From positions 1 through 35,712 of the forward strand of contig DASWJP010000085.1 in assembly GCA_036397065.1 (NCBI GenBank): 35,712 nucleotides of DNA, read 5' to 3'. Below the pieces are notes generated by a model that worked only from the letters and a program-made list of their open reading frames with translations, was not told where the DNA came from and ran no database searches. Of this stretch, positions 14,607 to 21,654 are shown one piece after another. The DNA comes from JAJFGI01 sp036397065. GTDB lineage: Bacteria > Pseudomonadota > Alphaproteobacteria > Kiloniellales > J153. How positions within the stretch are numbered: position 1 is the first letter of the stretch; every line of letters begins with the position of its first letter. The position numbers and the translations under genes are program-made.

Positions 14607-16543
14607 TGACACGAAACGGAGAACAACAGGCGGCGGTGAAGATCGTCGTCGTCGGCCATGTGGATCATGGCAAGTCGACCTTGATCGGCCGTCTGCTGCA
14701 TGACACCGGGGCGTTGCCGGCTGGGCGCTACGAGGAGTTGAAAGCCGCCTCCGCCAAACGCGGCATGCCGATCGAATGGTCGTTCATGCTGGATGCCTTC
14801 CAGGCCGAACGCGACCAGGCCGTGACCATCGATTCCACCCAGATCTGGTTCAAGTCGGTGCATCGCGACTATGTCCTCATCGACGCGCCCGGACACCGCG
14901 AATTTCTCAAGAACATGATCAGCGGCGCGGCCAGCGCCGACGCGGCTATCCTGGTGGTCGACGCGGTCGAAGGCCTGCGCGAGACGACGCGGCGGCACGC
15001 CTATCTGCTGCATCTCCTGGGTATTCCCAAAGTGTTGGTGGCGGTCAGCAAGATGGATCTGGCCGGCTATGACCATAACCGTTTCCAGGATGTCGCTGAG
15101 GACGTCAGCCACTATCTGAACGACATCGGCGTTGTCCCCGTCGCTTGCATTCCCATCTCCGGGCGCGAAGGCGACAATATCGCTCAGGGCTCGCCGCGCA
15201 TGCCCTGGTACCGGGGGCCGGGCATCGTCCAGGCCCTGGACGATCTGCCGGCACCGGCGCGGCCGGCCGACCTGCCCCTGCGGTTTCCCATCCAGGATGT
15301 CTACAAATTCGATCAGCGGCGAATCCTGGCCGGGCGGGTGGAGGCGGGGATCTTGCGTGTCGGCGATGAGTTGCTGTTCTCACCGTCGAACAAGACCGCG
15401 CGCGTGCGGGCCATCGAATCCTGGCATGTGAACCCGCCACCGACCGAAGCGCATCCCGGCGAATCCATCGGCATCACCCTGGATGAACAAATTTTCGTCG
15501 AGCGCGGTGAGATCGTCAGCCATGCGGAGATGCCGCCGCAGCTCACCACCGTCTTTCGCGCCATCGTGTTCTGGCTGGGCCGAACCCCGCTGCAGGTGGG
15601 CAGCCGCTACAAACTGAAGCTGGCCACGCAGGAATCGACGGTGACCGTGCAATCGATCGAGCACATCGTCGATACGGACAGTCTGGCCGATCATGCCGGC
15701 GAAGCGGTGGAGCGCAATGCCGTCGCCGAGGTGGTCTTGCGCAGCCGCAAGATCCTGGCTCTCGACGAGCACCAGGCCATCGCCCAATGCGGGCGCTGCG
15801 TGCTGATCGACGGCTACGAAACGGTGGCCGGCGGAATCATCTCCATGGAAGGTTATCCGGATCAGAGGCAAGCTCTTGGCATCAAAAGTGCGAACCTCAC
15901 CGGGGTCGAACATAGAGTCGCCGCCGCCAGCCGGGCGGCGCGCAGTGGCCATCACGGCGGCGTCATGTGGTTCACGGGTCTTTCCGGCGCCGGCAAATCA
16001 ACCTTGGCGATGGAGGTGGAACAGCGCCTGTTCGCCAAGGGCTACCAGGTCTATGTGCTGGATGGCGACAACGTGCGCCGCGGCCTGAATGCCAACCTGG
16101 GCTTTTCACCGGACGACCGGGCCGAGAATATCCGCCGCGTCGGCGAAGTGGCGGCCCTGTTCGCGGATGCCGGCCTGGTGTGCATCACCGCCTTCATCTC
16201 GCCCTACCGGGACGATCGCCACCGGGCCCGGGCGGCCGCACCCGATGCCTTCCACGAGATCTTCATCAGCGCCGATCTGGAAACCTGCGAGCGCCGCGAC
16301 CCGAAGGGACTCTATAAGAAGGCGCGTGCCGGCGAGATTGCGGCCTTCACCGGTGTGTCGGCCCCGTACGAGGCGCCGGCCTCGCCGGAGCTGACCGTCG
16401 ATACGGAAACACACACCGTGGACGAGTGCGTGGCCCAGATCGTCGGCTATGTTGAATCGGTCATCTCACTGGCCCCCACGGGAGCCTCCCCCGGAACCCC
16501 CCCGGGAACCCCCATGGGCGGGGGACGCGGGACCCGCCGATAG
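14606..16543 (+). CDS. cysNC: Bifunctional sulfate adenylyltransferase subunit 1 / adenylylsulfate kinase (CysNC, NodQ-like)
   Basis: 645 aa fusion. The N-terminal GTPase (1 to about 430) has GHVDHGKS (17-24), DAPGH (93-97) and VSKMD (147-151), where the usual Asn of NKxD is Ser. The C-terminal APS kinase (about 450-620) has GLSGAGKST (458-466), LDGDNVRRGLN (485-495) and ISPYRDDR (531-538). With CysD it makes APS and then phosphorylates it to PAPS, for cysteine synthesis or sulfation. The final 20 residues are Pro/Gly/Thr repeats (PGTPPGTPMGGG), a low-complexity tail not needed for activity. Its ATG overlaps the cysD stop (TAATG), so the two subunits are translationally coupled. Confidence 0.95.
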   Translation: MTRNGEQQAAVKIVVVGHVDHGKSTLIGRLLHDTGALPAGRYEELKAASAKRGMPIEWSFMLDAFQAERDQAVTIDSTQIWFKSVHRDYVLIDAPGHREFLKNMISGAASADAAILVVDAVEGLRETTRRHAYLLHLLGIPKVLVAVSKMDLAGYDHNRFQDVAEDVSHYLNDIGVVPVACIPISGREGDNIAQGSPRMPWYRGPGIVQALDDLPAPARPADLPLRFPIQDVYKFDQRRILAGRVEAGILRVGDELLFSPSNKTARVRAIESWHVNPPPTEAHPGESIGITLDEQIFVERGEIVSHAEMPPQLTTVFRAIVFWLGRTPLQVGSRYKLKLATQESTVTVQSIEHIVDTDSLADHAGEAVERNAVAEVVLRSRKILALDEHQAIAQCGRCVLIDGYETVAGGIISMEGYPDQRQALGIKSANLTGVEHRVAAASRAARSGHHGGVMWFTGLSGAGKSTLAMEVEQRLFAKGYQVYVLDGDNVRRGLNANLGFSPDDRAENIRRVGEVAALFADAGLVCITAFISPYRDDRHRARAAAPDAFHEIFISADLETCERRDPKGLYKKARAGEIAAFTGVSAPYEAPASPELTVDTETHTVDECVAQIVGYVESVISLAPTGASPGTPPGTPMGGGRGTRR

Positions 16544-16963
16544 GGTAGATGCCGCCGGTTACCCGGCCGGGCAGAAAAAAATCACTCCATCTACGTCATT
16601 TTCTTTACCGCGATCGTTAAGATTCGCTTGTTAACATCTTGATTCCGGCTCCCTCGGAACCCTGAGCCGTTGCGTCAAATTTTGCCACAAATTGAATGTT
16701 TGCAACTGGTTAAGACTTGTCTTGCTATCCTTCGTTAGATTAGGGTGGCTCCTGAGAAGACGAGGTGCCAGGGCATTCGGCACACTTGTCCGAAGTACTC
16801 CGAACAGGGGGTATCTGGGGACACCCGAGAGTAGGGACACCCGCCGAGGTGACCGGGCGGGGTCGATGTGCGAAGTGCCGTTTTCTGGCGACGGCGCAGG
16901 CGCAAATGCCGCCGCGTTTCTGGCATGTGAGCCACGGGCCGCGGGCGAACGAGGGAGTGTCGG
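16544..16963. other. 420-bp spacer upstream of the M23 peptidase gene
   Basis: The left two-thirds (about 16575-16745) are AT-rich for this genome and probably hold the promoter of the M23-bactofilin unit; TTGCAA (16700-16705) with TGCTAT (16723-16728) at 17 nt is a weak candidate. Short inverted repeats occur (GTTAA/TTAAC at 16616-16635). The right part carries a 10-bp direct repeat. Short frames here have no recognisable protein features, and no RNA gene was recognised. Confidence 0.5.
16818..16843. repeat. Two direct copies of GGGACACCCG
   Basis: GGGACACCCG occurs at 16818-16827 and 16834-16843, a period of 16 bp. In reverse complement both read CGGGTGTCCC. It may be a remnant of a dispersed repeat, or paired binding sites upstream of the M23 gene. 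Confidence 0.5.
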
Positions 16964-18574
16964 GTGACGTTGCAGAATCGCATACGCCATGTAGGGGCGA
17001 TCATAGAGCGCGCGTTCGAGCCGCGAGAGATCTTCTTTCGCTCGGCCGACCGATTCCATCATGTTCGGGTCTCGTCACGCCTGCAGCAGGGTGTTTGCGC
17101 CGTTGCCGTGATCGTTGCCGGCTGGGTTCTCTATGCCAGCGGCGCCTATGTGGTGCACAACGTCATGCTGGCTTCGAAGGAACGCGAGATCGGGCAGCAG
17201 AATCTTGCCTACTTCGACCTGTTGAGCGAAACCAGCCAGTACAATACGCAATTTTCGAACATCACCCGGGACCTGGAAGACAATCAGGCGTACCTGCTCT
17301 CGCTTCTGGAGAAAACCTCGAAGGGGCGCGCCGACATCGAGGCGATCCAGCACCGCCTGAAAGCGTCCGAGGACGAGCGGGCCCGGGTTCTCGTGGCGCG
17401 CGAAGGCCTGCGCCAGAAGATGGATCGTTTCGCCGCGCAAATGAGCGCCATGGGCCAACGCAATGCTACGCTCAGTGCTCAGGTGGCGCAGATCCGGACG
17501 CTGGTCGACAAATCCCGCGCCGACGTGACGAAGGTGGCTGCGGCACGCGAGCGCTTGGTCGATCGCTTGGCCGAACTGGAAGGCGAGCTTGCCGCGGTGA
17601 CCGAGGGCAAGCGCGATCTGGAAACGGCCGTGGCCGGCCTGCACCAGGAATTGACCACGTCGGAAGACACCCGGCGCAAGCTGGTGGAAGAGAAATCGTC
17701 GCTCAACACCCGCCTGGCCGAAGTCAGCCGGCAGTTTGAGACAACCGGCGGGCGCCAGGCCAAGCTTGAGGACCGGATCGCTTCCTTGCAGAGCTCCCTG
17801 GCTCAGGAAATCGACCGCAGCCAGCAGATGGAACAGCAGCGCGAGTTCCTGCAGCGCCGGGTCGGCGGCTTGGAGCAACGTCTGGTCGATTTGCGTGATG
17901 CCGGTCAGACCGTCATGGAGCGGCTGAGCGAGCGGGCGAAAGTCAGCATGGAAGTGATCGAGAAAACCGTGGCGATGACCGGCCTGGACACCGATGCCAT
18001 GATCGCCGCCGTCGATAGCGAGGCGCTGGGCCAGGGCGGGCCGTTCATCCCCGTCGGCAACAGCGCCGCCGATTTCGAACCCAGCATGCAGCTCGAAGCA
18101 TCCGTTTCCATGCTCGACCAGCAGCTCGACCGGTGGACGGCGCTGCGCGAGGTGGTGCGCACCCTGCCGCTCGCCGCGCCCCTGGACGAATATCGTGTCA
18201 GCAGTGATTTTGGCGAGCGAGTCGACCCGGTGAATGGCCGCAAGGGCCAGCATCAAGGGGTCGACTTCGCCGGGAAGATGGGCCGCCCGATTTACGCGCC
18301 AGCGCCGGGCAAGGTGGTTTTCGCCGGCTGGCGTGGCCGCTATGGGCGATCCATCGACATCGACCATGGCAACGGTATCCGTACTCGCTACGCTCATCTG
18401 AAAAAGATTCTGGTCACCGTCGGCCAGGAAGTCGGCCACCGGGAGAAAATCGCCTTGCTTGGCAGTTCGGGCCGTAGCACGGGACCCCACGTGCACTATG
18501 AAGTGCGCTATAATGGGCGGGCACTGGATCCGATGAAATTCATCAAGGCAGGCGAATATGTTTTCAAAGGGTAG
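16964..18574 (+). CDS. M23-family (LytM/peptidase) membrane-anchored, coiled-coil endopeptidase
   Basis: 536 aa from the GTG at 16964 with GAGGGAG upstream. One membrane helix (about 43-65) follows a short basic cytoplasmic tail, then a long heptad-rich coiled coil (about 75-330, rich in Glu/Arg/Gln/Leu). The C-terminal LytM domain has the zinc ligands His430 and Asp434 (HQGVD) and His511 in HVH (509-511), plus the catalytic His478 (RYAH), so it looks active. It would cut peptidoglycan cross-links in the periplasm. It overlaps the bactofilin gene by 17 nt. M23 peptidases paired with bactofilins guide cell shape in several bacteria (for example Csd1-CcmA in Helicobacter), which suggests the same here. 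Confidence 0.93.
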   Translation: MTLQNRIRHVGAIIERAFEPREIFFRSADRFHHVRVSSRLQQGVCAVAVIVAGWVLYASGAYVVHNVMLASKEREIGQQNLAYFDLLSETSQYNTQFSNITRDLEDNQAYLLSLLEKTSKGRADIEAIQHRLKASEDERARVLVAREGLRQKMDRFAAQMSAMGQRNATLSAQVAQIRTLVDKSRADVTKVAAARERLVDRLAELEGELAAVTEGKRDLETAVAGLHQELTTSEDTRRKLVEEKSSLNTRLAEVSRQFETTGGRQAKLEDRIASLQSSLAQEIDRSQQMEQQREFLQRRVGGLEQRLVDLRDAGQTVMERLSERAKVSMEVIEKTVAMTGLDTDAMIAAVDSEALGQGGPFIPVGNSAADFEPSMQLEASVSMLDQQLDRWTALREVVRTLPLAAPLDEYRVSSDFGERVDPVNGRKGQHQGVDFAGKMGRPIYAPAPGKVVFAGWRGRYGRSIDIDHGNGIRTRYAHLKKILVTVGQEVGHREKIALLGSSGRSTGPHVHYEVRYNGRALDPMKFIKAGEYVFKG

Positions 18575-19019
18575 CAAGCCGGTGGCCAAAATCGACACGC
18601 CAAGCGGTTCGGACGGCGGCAAGCAAAACAGCGGCGTCCCCTCCATCATCAGCCCCGATCTGAAGGTCGAGGGCAATCTGACCAGCCGTGGCGACATTCA
18701 ACTCGACGGCACGGTCGAGGGGGATGTGACCAGCCGCGGCCTGACCGTTGGCGAAAAGGCCGTTGTGCGCGGCGCCCTGGTGGCCGAGACGATCCGCGTC
18801 TATGGCACGGTCACGGGCACCATCACCGCGAATTCGGTGGTTCTGGCCAGCACCGCCAAAGTGGACGGCGATATCACCCATCGCTCGCTGTCCATGGAGG
18901 CGGGCGCGTCCATGTCCGGGCAGATCAAGCGGCTGGAGCGGCCGATCGGCGGCGAATCTGCCACACCGGCATCCGCCGGGTATAGCGGTCAGGCTCCGGC
19001 CAAACCCTACAGCGCCTAG
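18558..19019 (+). CDS. Bactofilin (polymer-forming cytoskeletal protein)
   Basis: 153 aa. The short right-handed beta-helix core (about residues 30-128) shows the repeating pattern of bactofilins: ISPDLKVEGNLTSRGDIQLDG, VEGDVTSRGLTVGEKAVVRG, VYGTVTGTITANSV and KVDGDITHRSLSMEAGASMSG. Flexible tails flank it, with a Ser/Gly-rich start and a Pro/Ala-rich end. Bactofilins self-assemble into filaments without nucleotide and place peptidoglycan enzymes. Its ATG lies within the last codons of the M23 gene, so the two are translationally coupled. Its TAG stop shares CTAG with the stop of the converging dehydratase gene. Confidence 0.95.
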   Translation: MFSKGSKPVAKIDTPSGSDGGKQNSGVPSIISPDLKVEGNLTSRGDIQLDGTVEGDVTSRGLTVGEKAVVRGALVAETIRVYGTVTGTITANSVVLASTAKVDGDITHRSLSMEAGASMSGQIKRLERPIGGESATPASAGYSGQAPAKPYSA

Positions 19020-20044
19020 CCGCCACCCGCATGGCGGGTAAGAATCTCGGCATACATCTGCGGATCAACATTGCCGCCGGAAAGCACCACGGCCACGGTC
19101 TTGCCGCGCGCGTCGAAGCGTTGCGACAGGACGGCCGCCAGGGCGACGGCCCCGCCCGGCTCAATGACCAGCTTCAGGGTCCGGAAGGCATAGACCATGG
19201 CATCGGCGACCTGTGCGTCGCTGACGGCCAGGCCGCCGGCCAAAAGCGCCCGGTTGACGGCGAAGGTCAGGCGGCCGGGCATGGGCGATAGCAAGGCATC
19301 GCAAATGGATCGGCCACCGGCGGCAATCGTCAACCGTTCCCCGCTGGCCAGGGACCGGCGGGTGTCGTCGAAATCCTCCGGCTCCACCGTATAGACGGCC
19401 GTCTCCGGGCTGCGCTCGGCCATGGCGATGGCACAGCCGGCGGTCAGGCCGCCGCCGCCGCAACACACCAACAGAGCATCCAGCTTGGCATCCACGGCCG
19501 CCGCCTGCTCGGCGATCTCCAGCCCGCAGGTTCCTTGCCCGGCGATGACCCCGGCGTCGTCGAAGGGTGGCACGATGGTCGCCCCCCGGCGGGTGGCGAT
19601 TTCGGCGGCCATGGCCTCGCGGTCGCCGCCGTCCCGCGGATAGGTGATGACTTCGGCACCATAGGCGCGGGTGTTGGCCAGCTTCATGGCCGGGGCATCC
19701 TCCGGCATGATGATGGTCGCCGGCAGGCCCAGAATTGCCGCCGCCGCGGCCACTCCTTGCGCATGGTTCCCCGATGAACAGGCAACCACACCGGCCGGCC
19801 GCGCCGACTCCGGGATCTGGCTGATCCGGTTATAGGCGCCGCGAAACTTGAACGAACCGGTGCGTTGCAAGGTTTCCGCCTTCAGCAGCACACGGCCGCC
19901 AACGCGCTCGTTGAGCGCCGGCGATTCGAGCAGCGGGGTGCGTACCGCCAGGCCGTGAATGCGTTTGGCCGCCGCCGCCACATCGCGGAAGGATGGCATG
20001 GATGTCTGCAAATCTTCAGGCATCGATTTGGGCGAGGAAGTCAT
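19016..20044 (-). CDS. Threonine/serine dehydratase (PLP-dependent)
   Basis: About 342 aa from the ATG at 20044, which has GGAGCG upstream; ATGs at 20023 and 19999 are alternatives, and the fold begins near PSFRDVAAAA. The fold-type II PLP signature is complete: Lys in TGSFKFRGA, SSGNHAQG, the glycine-rich GGGGLTAG phosphate loop and LSGGNVD at the C-terminus. There is no C-terminal ACT domain, so it is the short catabolic or biodegradative type, or a serine/threo-hydroxyaspartate-type enzyme. It deaminates threonine to 2-oxobutanoate or serine to pyruvate. It overlaps the alpha/beta hydrolase gene upstream on the same strand and is the last gene of that minus-strand unit. Confidence 0.9.
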   Translation of the reverse strand: MTSSPKSMPEDLQTSMPSFRDVAAAAKRIHGLAVRTPLLESPALNERVGGRVLLKAETLQRTGSFKFRGAYNRISQIPESARPAGVVACSSGNHAQGVAAAAAILGLPATIIMPEDAPAMKLANTRAYGAEVITYPRDGGDREAMAAEIATRRGATIVPPFDDAGVIAGQGTCGLEIAEQAAAVDAKLDALLVCCGGGGLTAGCAIAMAERSPETAVYTVEPEDFDDTRRSLASGERLTIAAGGRSICDALLSPMPGRLTFAVNRALLAGGLAVSDAQVADAMVYAFRTLKLVIEPGGAVALAAVLSQRFDARGKTVAVVLSGGNVDPQMYAEILTRHAGGG

Positions 20045-20876
20045 AGATAGCGCGCTCCACTGCGGGGTGTTCGAAGGATGGGACATGGCCGACGCCAGGC
20101 ACCGTCAAGGATAACAGATCGGGCTTCTCCGCCGCCATGCGGGCGAAGGTGGCCTCGCTGAGCACGTCGGAAATGCCACCGCGCACGGCCAGCACCGGCA
20201 CCCGCCGCAAGGCGCGATAGAGCGGCCACAAATCCCGGTTCGCATCGGCTTGCGCCAGCACCTTGGCCAGGGACAGGTCCCAGTCGAAATGCAGGCGCCC
20301 ATCTTCTCCTGGGCGGTAGGTGGCCTCGGTGAAGCGGCGCCACGCATCGTCGTCGGCCAACGCCAGATCCGGCAGTGATTGTTTCATCTGGGCGATGGCC
20401 GCCGGCCAGTCCGGCTGGGGCCGGTCGCGGCTGATATAGGCCATGATGCGCCGCGAGCCCGCCGCGTCCACTTCCGGTCCCACGTCGTGGAGGATCACCC
20501 CGGCCAGCAGGCTGGGCGTCATGGCGGCTAGAGCCATGGCCAGGAGGCCGCCGTAGGAGACACCGCAGATAATCACCGGGTGGATGTTGCAGGCGGTGAC
20601 GATTTGAAACATATCATCGAGGATCACTTCCGGCCGATAGTTGCGCCAATCCGCATCATACGCCGATTGGCCGCGCCCGCGGTAATCGGGACATACGACC
20701 CGCCGATGCGCCGCCGCCCGGCTGGCCAGGGTGTGGAAATCCTTGGAATTGCGCGTCAGACCGGCCAGGCACAGAAGCGGAGTGCCGCCTCCATGCGGCG
20801 GGCCATAGTCGCGCACGTACAGACTCAGGCCGCTACGCGCGCCGATGCGCCGCTCCCGGTAGTCCGCCCCCGCCAC
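20016..20876 (-). CDS. Alpha/beta hydrolase
   Basis: About 286 aa from the GTG at 20876, which has TAAGG upstream; a TTG at 20891 is also in frame. The canonical alpha/beta-hydrolase features are LCLAGLTRNSKDF (oxyanion loop), DYRGRGQSAYD, the nucleophile elbow GVSYGG (Ser), Asp in GGISDVLSE and His in GVGHVPSFEHP. It is probably a cytoplasmic esterase or C-C hydrolase with an unknown substrate. It starts about 5 nt before the dehalogenase stop codon's far side, overlaps the dehydratase gene at its end, and so belongs to the same compact minus-strand operon. Confidence 0.9.
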   Translation of the reverse strand: MAGADYRERRIGARSGLSLYVRDYGPPHGGGTPLLCLAGLTRNSKDFHTLASRAAAHRRVVCPDYRGRGQSAYDADWRNYRPEVILDDMFQIVTACNIHPVIICGVSYGGLLAMALAAMTPSLLAGVILHDVGPEVDAAGSRRIMAYISRDRPQPDWPAAIAQMKQSLPDLALADDDAWRRFTEATYRPGEDGRLHFDWDLSLAKVLAQADANRDLWPLYRALRRVPVLAVRGGISDVLSEATFARMAAEKPDLLSLTVPGVGHVPSFEHPAVERAIYDFLAQIDA

Positions 20877-20880
20877 CGCC

Positions 20881-21567
20881 TTACAAGCCAAGCAAGGCGG
20901 GCAGCTCGCTTAGAGATTCCATGACCGCCATGGGTTTGCCGGGCAGCCGCTCCGGGGTTTGCTTGAATCGGTTCAGCCAGGCGACGTGAAAGCCGAAATG
21001 CGCAGCACCGCTGGCATCCCAGGCGTTGGAGGAGACGAAGCATATGCGCGCCGCCGGAACGTTCAGGCTCTCGACCGCCAGGCCATAGACGCGCCGGTCC
21101 GGCTTGTAGATGCCCACATCCTCGATGGACAGCGCGGCATCCAGCAGGTCGGTCAGGCCGGCCGAGGCGACGGCCGCCGCCAGCATCTTCGGGGCGCCGT
21201 TGGAGAGAATCGCCGTCTTCTGGCCGCCGGCGCGTAGGCGGGTCAATGCCGCCGTGACGTCCGGGTAGGCATCCAGGCTGAGGTACAGATCCATCAGCTT
21301 TGCGTGCAGGGAGGTATCCACCACTCCATTGGCGGCGAGGGCATAGTCAAGGCCCTCGGCGGTGACTTGCCAGAAATCCACATGCGCTCCCATCAGGCTG
21401 CGCAGCCAGGTGTATTCGAGCTGCTTCTGCCGCCACAGGGCCGAGACCTTGTCGGCCTTGTCGCCCAGCGGCGCACCGCCCCGGCGCACGGCCGAGTGCA
21501 CGTCGAAGAGCGTGCCATACGCATCGAAGACGCAGGCGCCGATGTCGGCAAAGTCGGGATGTGCCAT
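20881..21567 (-). CDS. Haloacid dehalogenase type II (HAD superfamily)
   Basis: 228 aa. The ATG at 21567 has AAGGAGG at 6 nt. HAD motifs are in order: FDAYGTLFD (Asp nucleophile, about residues 14-22), ILSNGAP (motif II), IYKPDRRVY (motif III Lys) and FVSSNAWDASGA (motif IV). The FDAYGTLFDV and SSNAWDASGA forms are those of L-2-haloacid dehalogenases, which convert 2-halo acids to 2-hydroxy acids with inversion. Many genomic members have other or unknown substrates. It lies between the lytic transglycosylase and the alpha/beta hydrolase on one strand. Confidence 0.92.
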   Translation of the reverse strand: MAHPDFADIGACVFDAYGTLFDVHSAVRRGGAPLGDKADKVSALWRQKQLEYTWLRSLMGAHVDFWQVTAEGLDYALAANGVVDTSLHAKLMDLYLSLDAYPDVTAALTRLRAGGQKTAILSNGAPKMLAAAVASAGLTDLLDAALSIEDVGIYKPDRRVYGLAVESLNVPAARICFVSSNAWDASGAAHFGFHVAWLNRFKQTPERLPGKPMAVMESLSELPALLGL

Positions 21568-21654
21568 GGTCGCCTCCTTGTTGTGCAGGACGACTCAAAC
21601 GTCCGGCGGCAGCGATGGCAACAAGAAAGAACGGCTTGGCGCCTGAATGCTGTT

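Noticed and set aside
16554..16581. Terminator after cysNC
   Set aside because: The GCCGG/CCGGC stem is followed by A residues on the coding strand, not T.
16616..16635. CtrA-type TTAA-N7-TTAA site
   Set aside because: The spacing between TTAA and TTAAC is 10, not 7.
16681..16690. DnaA box (TTTGCCACA)
   Set aside because: Only 7 of 9 matches, single copy, no origin context.
17075..18697. 540-codon minus-strand frame opposite the M23 gene
   Set aside because: Antisense shadow of a coiled-coil gene with no recognisable motif.
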